From: Staphylococcus condimenti
GTDB lineage: Bacteria; Bacillota; Bacilli; Staphylococcales; Staphylococcaceae
NCBI RefSeq assembly: GCF_001618885.1
Contig: NZ_CP015114.1
Location: 558,001 to 622,000 of the forward strand
Direction: 5' to 3'
DNA length: 64,000 bases
Below are positions 38,804 through 50,877 of the stretch, one piece after another. The notes under the pieces are model-generated. The model ran no database searches and was not told where the DNA came from. It worked only from the letters and a program-made list of their open reading frames with translations. Each line of letters starts with the position of its first letter. The stretch's first letter is position 1. The translations under genes were made by a program, and so were the position numbers.

Positions 38804-39577
38804 TTAGTTAGATTTTTCCAATTCATCTAAGAATTGTTCTTTTTTAACTTTAATGAAAGTACCTTTCATTCCTAATGAACGAGATTCAATTACACCAGCA
38901 CTTTCTAATTTACGTAATGCGTTTACAATAACTGAACGTGTGATGCCTACGCGATCAGCAACTTTAGATGCAATTAATAAGCCTTCTTTTCCGCCAAGTT
39001 CTTCGAAAATATGCTCAATAGCTTCTCTTTCCGAGTATGATAATGAGTTGATAGCCATGTTGATAGCTGCTTTATCACGAGCTTCTTGTTCAACTTCGCT
39101 ATGTTTTTCACGTAAAATTTCCATACCTAAAACTGTGGCTGCATATTCACCTAATACTAAATCATTGTCAGTGAAATCATCAGATACACGTCCTAATACA
39201 AGTGTACCTAATCTTTCTCCGCCGCCTAGTACTGGGAAAATAGTAGTTTTGCTGTCGATGAATGTGTCTCTGTTTTCAGGAGGAAAAACAGATAAGTCAT
39301 CATCGATACCAATATTAGAAACTGTTTGTTTAACGTCCATTAATTTATCAGTATATTCGCTTGGAATATGACGATCTTCTAGCATTTGGTTGATACGGCT
39401 GCTTTTTAACAATTCGTTTAAGCTATGACCTAAAATTTTACCTCTACGTGATACGATAAACACGTTTGTAACAGTAACCTCACTAATTTTGCGCGCAACA
39501 TCTTTAAAGTCTACTGCAATACCTTTATGTTTTTGCAACAGTGTATTTAATTCTCTTGTTTTTGAAAGTAAACTCAT
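38804..39577 (-). CDS. codY: Global transcriptional repressor CodY
   Basis: 257 residues. The N-terminal GAF domain binds branched-chain amino acids (about 1-155) and the C-terminal winged HTH reads [20 protein letters not shown] near residue 205. Near-identity to S. aureus CodY runs along the chain. It senses isoleucine/leucine/valine and GTP and represses amino-acid supply and, in S. aureus, virulence genes. It is the last gene of the trmFO-xerC-hslV-hslU-codY cluster. Confidence 0.97.
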   Translation of the reverse strand: MSLLSKTRELNTLLQKHKGIAVDFKDVARKISEVTVTNVFIVSRRGKILGHSLNELLKSSRINQMLEDRHIPSEYTDKLMDVKQTVSNIGIDDDLSVFPPENRDTFIDSKTTIFPVLGGGERLGTLVLGRVSDDFTDNDLVLGEYAATVLGMEILREKHSEVEQEARDKAAINMAINSLSYSEREAIEHIFEELGGKEGLLIASKVADRVGITRSVIVNALRKLESAGVIESRSLGMKGTFIKVKKEQFLDELEKSN

Positions 39578-39609
39578 TTTTCTTCTCCTTTTATATTTAT
39601 AATTATAAG

Positions 39610-41016
39610 TTATAAGATAAATGCACTTAAATCTTTATTAGTTGAAATAGATTTCAATTTATCATCTACATACTGAGCAGTAATATCAACTACTGCGTTC
39701 GGCATGCCAGGCGCTTCATATGATAGATCTTCAAGCATTTTTTCTAAAATCGTATGCAAGCGTCTTGCACCGATGTTATCTGTATCTTGGTTAACTTGAT
39801 AAGCAATTTCTGCTAATCGAGTAATTGCTTCATCTGTAAAGTTCACAGTAACTTCTTCAGTTTGCAACAACGCTTCATATTGTTTAATTAATGATAATTT
39901 CGGTTCTTTAAGAATATTCACAAAATCATCAACTGATAAACTATCTAATTCTACTCTGATTGGGAAACGTCCTTGCAATTCTGGAATTAAGTCGCTCGGT
40001 TTTGACACATGGAATGCACCTGCTCCGATAAACAACATATGTTCAGTATTGACACTGCCATATTTTGTTTGCACAACACTACCTTCAACAATTGGCAAGA
40101 TATCTCTTTGCACACCTTGTCTTGAAACATCTTGTCCGCCGCCTTGGTTGTTGCTTGCTACTTTATCTATTTCGTCAATAAAGATAATTCCCATTTGTTC
40201 AGCTAATTCTAATGCTTCTTGATTGGCTGTTTCATGATCGATTAATTCATCAGCATATTCGTCAGCTAAGATTTTACGCGCTGTTTTAACAGGTACTTCA
40301 CGTTCTACTTTTTTCTTAGGCATTAATTGATTCATCATATCTTGAACTTGCTGATTTTGATTCGTACCGAGCATTCCCAAAGCACCAGGGTCTTGTTCTA
40401 CTTTGATACGTACTTTTTCTTCTTCTAATTGACCATTTTGAAGTTGACGTCTAATTTCTGAACGTTTTGTTTTAATATCTTCAGTTGGTGGTTCTTCATC
40501 TTCTTCATCATTATTTCCGAAGTTCGGCATCATACCGCCAAAAAGAGATTCAAACGGATTACCTGCATTTTGATTTGCTTTCTTTTTCAAACTCGGTACA
40601 AGTAATTTAACTAATTTTTCATTAGCTTTTTTAACCGCTTCATCTTTCACTTTATCTTTTCTGTCTTCTTTTACAAGTCTTACTGCAACGTCTACTAAAT
40701 CACGTACCATACTTTCAACGTCTCTTCCAACATAACCCACTTCAGTGAATTTTGTTGCTTCCACCTTAATAAAAGGTGCACCGACAATTTTAGCCATTCT
40801 GCGAGCTATTTCAGTTTTACCTACACCAGTAGGACCGATCATTAATATATTCTTTGGAACAATTTCTTGTTTCATTTCTTCATCTAACTGACTGCGACGA
40901 TATCTGTTTCTCAAAGCAATGGCTACTTTTTTCTTTGCATCATTTTGTCCGACAATGTATTCATTCAACTGAGATACAATATCTTTAGGGGTAAGCTTGA
41001 TAGCACTAGCATCCAT
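39610..41016 (-). CDS. hslU: HslU (ClpY) ATPase subunit
   Basis: 468 residues. Walker A is [11 protein letters not shown] near residue 55, Walker B is [10 protein letters not shown] near 270, and the C-terminal tail ends SAFIL for docking in HslV. An intermediate domain lies in between. HslU unfolds substrates for HslV. The start [11 protein letters not shown] agrees with the family; a GGAGG lies 11 bases upstream. A longer in-frame start 14 codons earlier also exists. Confidence 0.93.
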   Translation of the reverse strand: MDASAIKLTPKDIVSQLNEYIVGQNDAKKKVAIALRNRYRRSQLDEEMKQEIVPKNILMIGPTGVGKTEIARRMAKIVGAPFIKVEATKFTEVGYVGRDVESMVRDLVDVAVRLVKEDRKDKVKDEAVKKANEKLVKLLVPSLKKKANQNAGNPFESLFGGMMPNFGNNDEEDEEPPTEDIKTKRSEIRRQLQNGQLEEEKVRIKVEQDPGALGMLGTNQNQQVQDMMNQLMPKKKVEREVPVKTARKILADEYADELIDHETANQEALELAEQMGIIFIDEIDKVASNNQGGGQDVSRQGVQRDILPIVEGSVVQTKYGSVNTEHMLFIGAGAFHVSKPSDLIPELQGRFPIRVELDSLSVDDFVNILKEPKLSLIKQYEALLQTEEVTVNFTDEAITRLAEIAYQVNQDTDNIGARRLHTILEKMLEDLSYEAPGMPNAVVDITAQYVDDKLKSISTNKDLSAFIL

Positions 41017-41100
41017 CCGTCGATCAACCTCCAATATTTCAAATTTACTCATTTCCATATTTCAGGAAAAATATTGTTGTTTATATTCCAAAAAGAATAC

Positions 41101-41640
41101 TTATAATTCTTCGACAATAATGTTGTCATTTGTGAAGACACAAATTTCTGAAGCGACTTTTAAACTTGCATATGCAATATCTTTTGCTGACATTTCTGTA
41201 TGACGTTTCAATGCACGTCCGGCACTTAAAGCGTAGTTGCCGCCAGAACCGATTGCAATTAAATCATCATCTGGTGAAATTACTTCACCTGTACCGCTGA
41301 CAACAAGAATAGAGTTTTTATCCATTACAATTAACATCGCTTCAAGCTGGCGTAATTGTTTGTCACCTCTCCACTCTTGAGCAAGTTCTACTGCTGCACG
41401 TTCTAAATTACCGCTGAATTCTTGCAACTTAGTTTCGAATTTTTCGAAAAGTGTAAATGCATCTGCCACACTTCCAGCAAACCCAGCTAATACTTTACCG
41501 TTATATAATCTACGAACTTTACGCGCTGTCTGCTTCATAATCACTTGTTGGCCAAGAGTTACCTGACCATCGCCTGCCATTGCAGCATGGCCATTTTGTC
41601 TAACAGCAAATATTGTTGTCGCATGAATAGAGTTATTCAT
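41101..41640 (-). CDS. hslV: HslV (ClpQ) peptidase subunit
   Basis: 179 residues. A short propeptide (MNNSIHA) precedes the catalytic threonine of [21 protein letters not shown]. This proteasome-like N-terminal nucleophile peptidase forms the core chamber of HslVU. Its stop codon lies 84 bases before hslU. Confidence 0.95.
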   Translation of the reverse strand: MNNSIHATTIFAVRQNGHAAMAGDGQVTLGQQVIMKQTARKVRRLYNGKVLAGFAGSVADAFTLFEKFETKLQEFSGNLERAAVELAQEWRGDKQLRQLEAMLIVMDKNSILVVSGTGEVISPDDDLIAIGSGGNYALSAGRALKRHTEMSAKDIAYASLKVASEICVFTNDNIIVEEL

Positions 41641-41642
41641 TA

Positions 41643-42533
41643 TTATTTCTCCTTTTTAGCTCGAGGATGTGCATTTAAATAAACTTTACGCAGTTGCTGG
41701 TTTGAAACATGCGTATATCGACCAGTGGTTGATAAATTGACGTGACCGAGAAGAGATTGGACTGTTCGCAAATCAGCGCCTTCATTCAACATATGTGTTG
41801 CAAATGTATGACGCAATTTATGAGGATGTATATCTGTTACTCCTGCTGTCCGCTTCACTATGTCATTCAAAACATATCTCACACCTCGTTCAGTAATTGG
41901 ACGGCCATTCATATTTACTAATAAATAGTCATGACTTACATTCTGAATAGGCGGAAATAGTTCAAGATAACGTTCAATACTCTCTCTGCACATATTTCCA
42001 AATGGTATAAATCGTTCCTTATTACCTTTACCCAGCACTTTAACACCAGGTGAATTTAAATCTAGATCCTCTAACTTGATGTTCACTAATTCTGAAACCC
42101 GAATGCCAGTTCCGTACAACAATTCTAAAATCACACGGTCACGCAAACCTTTATGACCGTCTGCTTCTACAGTTTCAAATAAAGCGCTCATTTCTTCTTC
42201 GTAGAAAAAATGAGGCAGATATTGTTCTTTCTTGGGATGTACAAGTTGAACAAAAGGATTAACAACTGTATCGTCTTGTGTCATCCAAAACTCATAGAAA
42301 GAACGTAACGTAGAAATTTTACGGGAAACTGTAGTTCTTTTCAAGCCTTTTGAATATAAAAATGACAAATAATTTCTTGCGTCTTTATATTCAAAAGATT
42401 TTAATTTTAAATGCTCGTGTTCTAAAAATGCATTAAATTGAACTAAATCATCGTGGTAAGACTTTAAAGTATGCTTAGAAAAAAATCGTTCTACTTTTAA
42501 CATGTATAAAAAAGACTCTTGGATTTTATTCAA
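41643..42533 (-). CDS. xerC: Tyrosine recombinase XerC
   Basis: 296 residues. The SAM-like N-terminal core domain ([16 protein letters not shown]) precedes the catalytic domain with all residues: Arg in GTGIRVSEL, Lys in [18 protein letters not shown], His in [12 protein letters not shown] and Tyr in YTHVSN. With XerD it resolves chromosome dimers at dif. The start is TTG (MNKIQESFL), 6 bases after GGAGGGG; the longer frame reaches back into trmFO. It lies 2 bases before hslV. Confidence 0.94.
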   Translation of the reverse strand: MNKIQESFLYMLKVERFFSKHTLKSYHDDLVQFNAFLEHEHLKLKSFEYKDARNYLSFLYSKGLKRTTVSRKISTLRSFYEFWMTQDDTVVNPFVQLVHPKKEQYLPHFFYEEEMSALFETVEADGHKGLRDRVILELLYGTGIRVSELVNIKLEDLDLNSPGVKVLGKGNKERFIPFGNMCRESIERYLELFPPIQNVSHDYLLVNMNGRPITERGVRYVLNDIVKRTAGVTDIHPHKLRHTFATHMLNEGADLRTVQSLLGHVNLSTTGRYTHVSNQQLRKVYLNAHPRAKKEK

Positions 42534-42655
42534 TAAAAACCCCTCCATCATTTGCATTGTAGCATATGGACAGAGGGAGCTGCAGTGATTTAAGTCTCGA
42601 AATCGCAAACGTTTTCTAAACACAAATCTTATTTTATCAAAATATTCATAATTTA

Positions 42656-43965
42656 TCACAAAGTTTGCTTAAAATTCTCTAAATACGTCAATGCGCGATT
42701 GGCTTGCTGCTCATAACGTTCTTTTTTATCTTTAATTCTTTTTTCTAATGATGGCACTAAACCAAAATTCGCATTCATAGGTTGGAAGTTCTTATTATTA
42801 TTCGCATGAGAGATATAATATGCCATACTGCCAATCATTGTTTCACGAGGAAAAACGACTTCAGCTTTATCTTGTAACTTATGAGCCACATTAATACCGG
42901 CAACTAACCCGCTTGCTGCACTTTCAACATAACCTTCTACACCTGTCATTTGACCTGCAAAGTATAAATGATCATTTCCTTTAAGTTGGTAAGTCTCTGA
43001 CAATACATCAGGAGAATTAATAAATGTATTACGGTGCATCACACCATAACGTACAATATCTACATTTTCCAAACCAGGAATTAATCGGATGACTTCTTTT
43101 TGTGCACCCCATTTTAAATGTGTCTGGAATCCGACAATATTGTAAAGTGTACCTGCTGCATCATCTTGGCGTAATTGAACAACCGCAAAAGGACGTTTGC
43201 CTGTTTTTGGATCTTCGAGTCCGACTGGTTTCATAGGTCCGAATAATAATGTTTTGCGTCCGCGTTCTGCCATTACTTCAAACGGCATACAACCTTCGAA
43301 ATACTTTTCTTTTCGAATTCATTAACGGGTGCTGCTTCAGCTTCTAAAACTGCATCATAAAAGCGGTCGAATTCTTCTTCAGTCATCGGGCAGTTTAAAT
43401 ACGCTGCTTCGCCTTTATCATAACGAGATTTTAAATATACTTTGTCCATATCAATGGATTCTTTTTCAATAATAGGCGCTGCTGCATCGTAGAAATACAG
43501 TTGATCTTCACCCGTAATTTCTACAATTTCTTTTGCTAATCCTTCAGTTGTCAATGGACCTGTAGCAATGATGGTATAACCTTCAGGAATAGATTCGATT
43601 TCTTCATTGATAACATTTACATTAGGATGTGATTTCAATGTATCTGTAATATAACCGGCAAAATCATGACGGTCTACAGCTAGCGCTCCGCCTGCTGGTA
43701 CACGTGCAGCATCTGCTGCTTTAATAACCAATGAGTCTAAACGGCGCATTTCTTCTTTTAACACACCCACTGCATTTGTAAGCGAATTACCGCGTAATGA
43801 ATTAGAACATACAAGTTCTGCAAATTTATCCGTATGATGTGCAGGTGTTTGTTTAACAGGACGCATTTCAATCAAATTGACTTTGATACCGCGCTGTGCA
43901 AGCTGATAAGCTGCTTCAGATCCTGCCAATCCAGCTCCAACTACATTAACTACTGTCTCTGCCAT
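42656..43965 (-). pseudogene. trmFO: tRNA m5U54 methyltransferase TrmFO, interrupted by a frameshift
   Basis: Two overlapping frames together give a full folate/FAD-dependent TrmFO of about 435 residues. The first covers residues 1-222, including [17 protein letters not shown], and fits the family up to PVNEFEKK. It then ends in an out-of-family tail. The second resumes at [20 protein letters not shown]. One missing base in the A/G-rich segment that encodes FEK-K-YFEGC (about 43302-43310) explains the shift. TrmFO is not essential, so loss is possible. A sequencing error is equally possible. Confidence 0.85.
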
Positions 43966-44049
43966 AAATAAATCCTCCTCATTCAGATGAAAAGAGGCAG
44001 GACGTCAGCAGTATCGACTTTTGTGTCCAACCTCTTGCATCTTAACATT

Positions 44050-46119
44050 CTATTTTTGAACTTCTTCTTTATAATCACAATTTGAACAAATAACTTGGCT
44101 TGATCGACCTTTTTTACGTTCAACAAGATAATGATCACATTTCGGACAGCTTCTGCCGACTGGTTTATCCCATGAGATAAAGTCACATTCTGGATAATTT
44201 GAACAGCCATAGAAAACTCTTCCTTTTTTAGATTTACGTTCTACAACTTGACCATCATCACATTTAGGACATTTTACTCCGATTTCCTTCACGATTGCTT
44301 TTGTATTTCGACAATCAGGAAAATTAGAACAAGCCATAAATTTACCGTAACGGCCCATTTTGATAACCATAGGTGAACCGCATTCTTCACAATCTTCACC
44401 TGCAGGTTCATCTTTAATTTCAATTTTTTCCATTTCTTGTTCTGCACGTTCAACATCTTTTTCAAAACCGCCATAGAAATTGCCGACAACTTCTCTCCAT
44501 TTAATGTCACCTTCTGCGATTTTGTCTAATAATGTTTCCATATTGACTGTAAAGTCAACATCGATAATTTCTGGGAAGTATTCTTTAACTTGTTCATGTA
44601 CGATTTCACCTAGTTCAGTAGGTACAAATCTTTTACTTTCCATTTTGACATAATTACGTTTTTGAATTGTATCTAATGTCGGTGCATAAGTTGAAGGTCG
44701 GCCGATTTTCAATTCTTCTAATGTTTTAACTAAACGTGCTTCAGTGAATCTTGGTGGTGGTTGTGTGAAGTGTTGAGTAGGTTCAATATCTGTTGCGGTT
44801 ACTTTTTCACCTTCGGCAATTACCGGCAACTTACTGTTTTTCTCTTCTTCTTCATCCTTAGATTCTACATATAACGTCATAAAGCCTTTAAATTTAATCG
44901 TTTGTCCATTAGCTCGGAATTTAACATCATTTTGTTCAATATCCATTGCTACAGTATCTAAAACTGCAGGTGCCATTTGGCTTGCAACAAAACGATCCCA
45001 AATCAATTTATATAAACGATATTGATCTCTAGTTAAGAATTCTTTCATTTCAGCTGGTGTACGTAAAGTTTTAGTTGGACGGATAGCTTCATGGGCATCT
45101 TGATCCCCTTGCTTTCCAGCAGCTGCTTTACGTTGAGATATATAATCTTTTCCATATTTTTCAGTAATGAATTCTTTTGTTTCAGCTTTTGCTCCAGCTG
45201 AAATACGTGTTGAGTCTGTACGCATATAGGTAATCAAACCAACAGTACCTTGTTTCTTCAAATCAATACCTTCATATAGTTGTTGTGCAATCATCATTGT
45301 TTTTCTAGCTTTAAAGTTCAATTTTCTTGAAGCTTCTTGTTGCAATGTAGATGTTGTAAATGGATTAGCTGGATAACGTTTCTTTTCTTTTTTAGTCACT
45401 TTAGTGACTTCAAATTCGTTGCCATCTAATTGATCTGTAATGAATTTAACATCATCTTTATTGTTTAATTTATATGGTTTGTTTTTATAATGTAAGAATT
45501 TGGCACTGAACGTTGATTTTTTATATCTGAAATTACCTTCTATTTTCCAGTATTCTTCTGGTTTGAAGTTTCTGATTTCATTTTCACGATCAATGATAAG
45601 ACGTAAAGCAACTGATTGAACACGACCAGCAGAAAGACCTTTTTTAACTTTCTTCCATAGAACTGGAGAAATGTTATATCCCACAAGTCTGTCTACAATA
45701 CGGCGTGCTTGCTGTGCATCTACCAAGTTCAATTCTATTCCTCTTGGTGTTTTAAAACTTTCTTTTATTGCATCCTTTGTAATTTCATTAAATACTACAC
45801 GGTTCTTTGCATTTTCATCTAAATCTAATATATTCGCCAAGTGCCATGCAATCGCTTCTCCTTCACGGTCGGGGTCACTTGCTAAAAAGATTTTCTTTGC
45901 TTTTTTAGCATGTCTTTTTAATTCTTTAACGACCGGTCCTTTGCCGCGAATGGTAATATATTTGGGTTCAAAATCATCTTCAACATCAACGCCCATTTGG
46001 CTTCTTGGCAAATCTCTGACATGCCCCATTGATGCGATAACTTTATATCGTTTCCCTAAATATTTTTCAATTGTTTTAGCTTTTGCAGGCGACTCAACTA
46101 TGACTAAATTATCAGCCAA
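44050..46119 (-). CDS. topA: DNA topoisomerase I
   Basis: 689 residues, type IA. The Toprim domain ([31 protein letters not shown] near 106), the catalytic tyrosine in [14 protein letters not shown] near 293 and three C-terminal Cys4 zinc motifs ([24 protein letters not shown]) are all present. It relaxes negative supercoils. The TTG start (M-A-D-N-L-V-I-V) follows GGGGG at 7 bases and matches the S. aureus start. Confidence 0.96.
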   Translation of the reverse strand: MADNLVIVESPAKAKTIEKYLGKRYKVIASMGHVRDLPRSQMGVDVEDDFEPKYITIRGKGPVVKELKRHAKKAKKIFLASDPDREGEAIAWHLANILDLDENAKNRVVFNEITKDAIKESFKTPRGIELNLVDAQQARRIVDRLVGYNISPVLWKKVKKGLSAGRVQSVALRLIIDRENEIRNFKPEEYWKIEGNFRYKKSTFSAKFLHYKNKPYKLNNKDDVKFITDQLDGNEFEVTKVTKKEKKRYPANPFTTSTLQQEASRKLNFKARKTMMIAQQLYEGIDLKKQGTVGLITYMRTDSTRISAGAKAETKEFITEKYGKDYISQRKAAAGKQGDQDAHEAIRPTKTLRTPAEMKEFLTRDQYRLYKLIWDRFVASQMAPAVLDTVAMDIEQNDVKFRANGQTIKFKGFMTLYVESKDEEEEKNSKLPVIAEGEKVTATDIEPTQHFTQPPPRFTEARLVKTLEELKIGRPSTYAPTLDTIQKRNYVKMESKRFVPTELGEIVHEQVKEYFPEIIDVDFTVNMETLLDKIAEGDIKWREVVGNFYGGFEKDVERAEQEMEKIEIKDEPAGEDCEECGSPMVIKMGRYGKFMACSNFPDCRNTKAIVKEIGVKCPKCDDGQVVERKSKKGRVFYGCSNYPECDFISWDKPVGRSCPKCDHYLVERKKGRSSQVICSNCDYKEEVQK

Positions 46120-46168
46120 AGTGATTCCCCCTTGCATCGATTAATTATCATCCTTGTTACAAAGGTAA

Positions 46169-46198
46169 ATGATAAACGGTTTATTTTACATTTGTCAA
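46169..46198 (-). promoter_or_regulatory. topA promoter
   Basis: TTGACA (46193-46198) and TATCAT (46169-46174) on the minus strand, 18 bases apart, lie 50 bases upstream of the topA TTG start. topA is therefore transcribed independently of the region to its right. Confidence 0.65.
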
Positions 46199-46720
46199 TA
46201 TTTTAATTTAAAACCAATTGATTTTAATGTTACTTTTTTGTCAGAAAAAGACCTTTTAAACCTAAAACAAATCGTTCATCATCGTCACTTTTTTGTATTA
46301 TTCTCAATTTGTTATAAAACCCTTCAACATTTCATTCATAATTTTAAATAAACAAAACAGATTGCTTTTTTAGTAATACTTCATTAGCTTTTATTGATAA
46401 AAGCTCTTATTTAAAAAAACAAAGGTGGATGCTTACCTATATTCAGCTGGCATAATAAGTTTATTTATTCTTCAATTGTCAAAGTATTGTCGTTTTTTTA
46501 AAAGCTAATATAAATTTGAAGCTTCGGTCAGATATTTTAAGCATTACCTTGAATAGATCATGATTTTTCTCTTCATATTAAAATGGTTGAAATAAAACCA
46601 TCGATGTTTATGTATCTTTTTACGAAATTCCGCTTTAAATTGAGTGTCGAGTTTCTACTATTATATACATATAGCCAAAACCCTTTATAACCTATAAGAA
46701 TACTCGACTTAAACAATAAA
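46199..46720. other. Gene-free stretch at the usual dprA position
   Basis: No supported gene. Three hairpins are visible: AGCTTTTA/TAAAAGCT (46388-46407), ATGGTT/AACCAT (46583-46601), and a long-range GTCGAGT/ACTCGAC pair (46646-46652 with 46702-46708). In most staphylococci dprA lies between sucD and topA. I see no DprA-like peptide in any frame here. Confidence 0.65.
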
Positions 46721-46760
46721 AAAGCACAGATTTGCACTATTCAGTACAAACCTATGCTTT
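46721..46760 (-). terminator. sucD terminator
   Basis: AAAGCACAGATTTG pairs with CAAACCTATGCTTT (two wobble positions) around a 12-base loop. On the minus strand T6 follows. It ends the sucCD transcript. Confidence 0.88.
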
Positions 46761-46787
46761 ATTGTTAATAATAATGTGATTTAAAAA

Positions 46788-47702
46788 TTAAGAATCTTTC
46801 TTAACTGTTAATAATTCTTCATAGATACCAGCTTCTTTAGCCGCTTCAATTAAAGTTGAACCGATTTCAGAAGGCGTATCTGCTGTTTTCACACCGTTTT
46901 CATTAAGTGTTTTGATTTTTTCTTTTGCAGTACCTTTACCGCCAGAAATAATCGCACCAGCGTGTCCCATACGTTTACCTGGAGGAGCTGTTTGACCTCC
47001 GATAAATCCAACTACTGGTTTAGTCATATTTTTATTAATCCATTCAGCCGCTTCTTCTTCAGCAGTACCGCCGATTTCACCAATCATGACAACTGCTTTA
47101 GTTTCTGGATCTTTGTTGAACGCATCTAATACATCGATGAAGTTAGTACCATTGACAGGGTCACCGCCGATACCAACAGCTGATGATTGACCGATGCCTT
47201 CTTCAGTTAATTGATGTACTGCTTCATAAGTTAAAGTACCAGAACGAGATACTACGCCCACATGGCCTCTTTTATGGATATAACCAGGCATAATTCCGAT
47301 TTTACAGTCGTCAGGAGAAATAACACCTGGGCAGTTAGGTCCGATTAAACGAGTGTTTTTATCTTCTAAATAACGAACAACTTTAACCATATCTAAAACA
47401 GGAATGTGCTCAGTAATACAGATTGCTAAATCTAAATCAGCATCTGCACATTCTAAAATTGCATCTGCAGCAAATGGTGCTGGAACATAAATTACTGAAA
47501 CATTTGCACCAGTTTCTTCTTTCGCTTCTTCTACTGTATTAAATACAGGTACACCTTCTACAACTTGTCCACCTTTACCAGGCGTTACACCTGCAACGAT
47601 TTGAGTACCATACTCAAGCATTTGTTTTGTATGGAAAAGGGCTGTAGACCCAGTGATACCTTGCACGATTACTTTTGTATTCTTATCTACATATACGCTC
47701 AT
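46788..47702 (-). CDS. sucD: Succinyl-CoA synthetase (ligase) alpha subunit
   Basis: 304 residues. The CoA-binding Rossmann part ([20 protein letters not shown]) and the phosphohistidine loop [14 protein letters not shown] near residue 245 are complete. It interconverts succinyl-CoA and succinate with substrate-level phosphorylation in the TCA cycle. It follows sucC by 20 bases. Confidence 0.96.
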   Translation of the reverse strand: MSVYVDKNTKVIVQGITGSTALFHTKQMLEYGTQIVAGVTPGKGGQVVEGVPVFNTVEEAKEETGANVSVIYVPAPFAADAILECADADLDLAICITEHIPVLDMVKVVRYLEDKNTRLIGPNCPGVISPDDCKIGIMPGYIHKRGHVGVVSRSGTLTYEAVHQLTEEGIGQSSAVGIGGDPVNGTNFIDVLDAFNKDPETKAVVMIGEIGGTAEEEAAEWINKNMTKPVVGFIGGQTAPPGKRMGHAGAIISGGKGTAKEKIKTLNENGVKTADTPSEIGSTLIEAAKEAGIYEELLTVKKDS

Positions 47703-47722
47703 CTTAGTCTCTCATCCTTTCC

Positions 47723-48889
47723 TTAGACTTCTTTGACAAGTTTTACAATTTTTTGAGCACCTTCAGCCATTGTCGCTGCTGGCTCAATTGCTAAACCTGA
47801 ATCTTTTAAGATTTGTTTACCGAGTTCAACATTAGTACCTTCAAGACGTACAACTAAAGGTAATGTTAAGTCGACTTCTTTAACTGCTGCTACGATACCT
47901 TCAGCGATAATATCACAACGCATGATACCACCGAAGATGTTTACAAAGATACCTTTAACATTGTCATCACCTAAGATGATTTTGAATGCTTCAGTAACTT
48001 TTTCTTTCGTAGCGCCGCCCCCTACGTCTAAGAAGTTTGCAGGATTTCCGCCAAAATGATTGATTGTATCCATAGTTGCCATAGCTAAACCAGCACCATT
48101 AACCATACAGCCAATGTCGCCTTCTAAAGCAATGTAAGATAAATCATATTTAGAAGCTTCGATTTCTTTTGGATCTTCTTCTTCTAAATCACGTAATTCT
48201 AGAATATCTTTGTGTCTGAATAAAGCGTTATCGTCGAAGTTGATTTTAGCATCTAATGCTAAAACATCGCCTTCACCAGTTAATACTAATGGGTTAATTT
48301 CAACGATTGAGCAATCTTCTTCAATAAACACATTGTATAAAGCCATTAAGAATTTAGCGGCTTTATTAATTGATTCTTTTGGAATATTGATATTGAAAGC
48401 AATACGACGCGCTTGGAATGGCGCTAAACCAATTACAGGGTCGATTGTTTCTTTGAAGATTTTTTCTGGTGTTTTTGCTGCTACTTCTTCAATTTCAGTA
48501 CCGCCTTCTTCAGATGCCATCAAAGTAACACGATCTGTTGCACGGTCAATAACGAAGCCAACATAATATTCTTTTTTAATATCTGCGCCTTCTTCGATGT
48601 ATAAACGTTTAACTTCTTTACCTTCAGGGCCAGTTTGGTGAGTTACAAGCTGTTTCCCTAGTAATTCATTAGCATAAGTTTCCACTTCAGATAATGACTT
48701 AGCGATTTTAACGCCGCCAGCTTTACCTCTACCCCCAGCGTGGATTTGTGCTTTAACAACATAAACATCAGTGTCTAATTCTTTAGCTTTTTCTACTGCT
48801 TCTTCAGCAGTGAATGCTACACGTCCTTCTGGAACGGGAACGCCCATTGAACGAAAGATTTCTTTTCCTTGATACTCGTGGATATTCAT
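47723..48889 (-). CDS. sucC: Succinyl-CoA synthetase (ligase) beta subunit
   Basis: 388 residues. An ATP-grasp domain (about 1-235, [21 protein letters not shown]) and a CoA-ligase domain ([20 protein letters not shown] near 270) are complete. It supplies the nucleotide-binding site of the SucCD complex. The promoter carries a cre-like site in its spacer. Confidence 0.96.
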   Translation of the reverse strand: MNIHEYQGKEIFRSMGVPVPEGRVAFTAEEAVEKAKELDTDVYVVKAQIHAGGRGKAGGVKIAKSLSEVETYANELLGKQLVTHQTGPEGKEVKRLYIEEGADIKKEYYVGFVIDRATDRVTLMASEEGGTEIEEVAAKTPEKIFKETIDPVIGLAPFQARRIAFNINIPKESINKAAKFLMALYNVFIEEDCSIVEINPLVLTGEGDVLALDAKINFDDNALFRHKDILELRDLEEEDPKEIEASKYDLSYIALEGDIGCMVNGAGLAMATMDTINHFGGNPANFLDVGGGATKEKVTEAFKIILGDDNVKGIFVNIFGGIMRCDIIAEGIVAAVKEVDLTLPLVVRLEGTNVELGKQILKDSGLAIEPAATMAEGAQKIVKLVKEV

Positions 48890-48927
48890 TCTCCATCCTC
48901 CTGTTTCTTAGGTTAAGTACATTGTTA

Positions 48928-48956
48928 ATTATAGAAAATGTAAGCGCTATTGTAAA
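48928..48956 (-). promoter_or_regulatory. sucCD promoter with cre-like site
   Basis: TTTACA (48951-48956) and TATAAT (48928-48933) on the minus strand are 17 bases apart. The spacer holds a cre-like sequence ATGTAAGCGCTATTG (plus strand, 48938-48952), a match to WTGNAANCGNWNNCW except for its last two bases. This suggests carbon-catabolite repression by CcpA, as expected for a TCA-cycle gene. Confidence 0.6.
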
Positions 48957-49092
48957 CTGAAAGAGGCTCTTTTGTCAATTTTGTTAATATTTCAATAGAA
49001 GTACCAAAGCCAGCCTCATAAGAGTTTGTTACTATTTGAAACAGTTTCCATAATTGATAATAAATTACACAAAGTTGCACAACATTTTTATC

Positions 49093-49878
49093 TTAAATGT
49101 CTAATTTTTCTTGAACAATAGATTTAATCGGTTCAAAAGATTTTCTATGTTCCGGAATGATTCCGTAATGTTTTATTCCTTCTAAATGTGCTTTAGTACC
49201 ATAACCCACATTATGTTCAAAATCATAACCCGGATATTGTTCGGCTAATTTTCGCATAAAAGCATCTCGATTTTCTTTAGCTAAAATACTTGCTGCTGCA
49301 ATTGAAACACTTTTAGCATCGCCTTTAATAATTGAAGTTTGCGCTGTATCTAATGGTAATTCCATCGCATCAATCAATAAATGCGTAGGCGTAACAGATA
49401 GATTTTCAATAGCACGCATCATCGCAACTTGTGTGGCTTGGTAAATATTCAAATCATCAATTTCTTCAGGTGTTGCAACTCCATACGCATAGGCAGTTGT
49501 CCCTTTTATTAAAGCTTCAGCTAATTTTTGACGATTAACAGCGCTCACTTTTTTAGAATCATCTAGTCCGTAGTAAGCATGACCAGCATTTAAAACGACA
49601 GCACAAGCAACAACAGGACCTGCAAGCGGTCCACGCCCTACTTCATCAATACCGCATATTACAGCTTCAGGATTTTCGCTTAATATATCTTCTTCGTATT
49701 GCATCATTTCTTTATAATGTGTGACAAGTGCTGCTTCTTTTTCTAACTGTTTTCGGCGACTGGCAATGGCTTGTTGTACACCTTTACGCTCATCCTCATT
49801 CCATTCTGATGCATCTAGGGTTTTTAAATCCTGTATTTCTTTTAATAACGCTTTTACTTCCTTAATAGAATGTGTCAT
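49093..49878 (-). CDS. rnhB: Ribonuclease HII
   Basis: 261 residues. The active-site motif [20 protein letters not shown] begins near residue 75, with [11 protein letters not shown] near 168 and the last acidic ligand region near 195. It removes ribonucleotides from DNA-RNA hybrids. A helical N-terminal extension of about 70 residues is usual in Firmicutes. It overlaps the rbgA stop by one base. Confidence 0.95.
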   Translation of the reverse strand: MTHSIKEVKALLKEIQDLKTLDASEWNEDERKGVQQAIASRRKQLEKEAALVTHYKEMMQYEEDILSENPEAVICGIDEVGRGPLAGPVVACAVVLNAGHAYYGLDDSKKVSAVNRQKLAEALIKGTTAYAYGVATPEEIDDLNIYQATQVAMMRAIENLSVTPTHLLIDAMELPLDTAQTSIIKGDAKSVSIAAASILAKENRDAFMRKLAEQYPGYDFEHNVGYGTKAHLEGIKHYGIIPEHRKSFEPIKSIVQEKLDI

Positions 49879-50747
49879 TATTTAACTTCGTCTGCCATTT
49901 CTTTATAAATATCAAAACTATGTGTACCTAATTTTCCATTACGAATGTCATTAATAATCAATTCAATAACCGCTTCATAATCCACTTCATTTCCGCGTTG
50001 CAAAGCACCTCGTCTGCGACCAATTGCATCAAACCATTCCATGTTCTCTGCATCAGCATCAACATCTACATTAAAATTCTTCTGCAATGCTTCGACATCA
50101 TGTTCTTTGAAGAAGTCTAAACCATAAATAGCAACATCATCTAAATGGACGATACTATCTTTGATTGCACCTGTTAGGCTTAATTTTTTACCCACAGTCT
50201 GATCTTCAAATTTCGGCCAAAGAATTCCCGGTGTATCTAATAACTGTAATGATTTACCTACTTTAATCCATTGCTGTTGTTTTGTAACACCCGGTGTATT
50301 ACCTGTTTTCGCAATTGCTTTATTTGCTAACTTATTAATTAAAGTTGATTTGCCGACATTAGGAATCCCTACTATCATGGCCCGGATTGCGCGCAGTTTT
50401 AATCCTTTGGCTTTGTCACGTTCAAATTTTTCTTTTGTCGCTTCAATTGCTGCTTGCTCCACTTGTTTAAGGCCTTTGCCGTGCTTAGCATCTACTGCAA
50501 CAGGATAATAACCTTTACTTCTGAAATAATCTTCCCATTTGGAGATTTCACTTAAATTCGCCATATCTTTTTTATTTAAAATAACCACACGCGGCTTATT
50601 TTGAATCACTTCATCAATCATTGGATTACGAGAACTATAAGGAATGCGTGCATCTACTAATTCAAATACCACATCCACTTTCTTTAATTGTTCCGACACT
50701 TCACGTTTGGCTTTTGCCATGTGTCCTGGATACCATTGTATAACCAT
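49878..50747 (-). CDS. rbgA: Ribosome biogenesis GTPase RbgA (YlqF)
   Basis: 289 residues, a circularly permuted GTPase: G4 NKKD near residue 60 precedes G1 GIPNVGKST near 127 and G3 DTPGILWPK near 173. The N-terminal [14 protein letters not shown] motif is diagnostic. It is needed for late 50S assembly. Two adjacent ATG codons are possible; the second fits better, 7 bases after AAAGGTG. Confidence 0.95.
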   Translation of the reverse strand: MVIQWYPGHMAKAKREVSEQLKKVDVVFELVDARIPYSSRNPMIDEVIQNKPRVVILNKKDMANLSEISKWEDYFRSKGYYPVAVDAKHGKGLKQVEQAAIEATKEKFERDKAKGLKLRAIRAMIVGIPNVGKSTLINKLANKAIAKTGNTPGVTKQQQWIKVGKSLQLLDTPGILWPKFEDQTVGKKLSLTGAIKDSIVHLDDVAIYGLDFFKEHDVEALQKNFNVDVDADAENMEWFDAIGRRRGALQRGNEVDYEAVIELIINDIRNGKLGTHSFDIYKEMADEVK

Positions 50748-50835
50748 CATTCATCACCTTTCAGTATTACTTTATTGATCCTTTCAGATTCTCTTAATTA
50801 TACTATATTTCTTTTTTGTTGAAAAAATTAATAAA

Positions 50836-50867
50836 TCCGCATAAACACCTTAAGAGATGTATGCGGA
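50836..50867 (-). terminator. Terminator after phnX
   Basis: TCCGCATA and TATGCGGA form a perfect 8-base stem with a 16-base loop. On the minus strand a T/A-rich tract follows. It isolates phnX from rbgA. Confidence 0.75.
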
Positions 50868-50877
50868 AAGTTTTCAC

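Noticed and set aside
43983..44510. Additional minus-strand frames inside the 3' part of topA
   Set aside because: They overlap the zinc-finger region of topA in another frame and are Lys/Ile-rich without start signals.
46169..46351. 60-codon plus-strand frame upstream of topA
   Set aside because: No ribosome site, no family resemblance, and it overlaps the topA promoter on the other strand.
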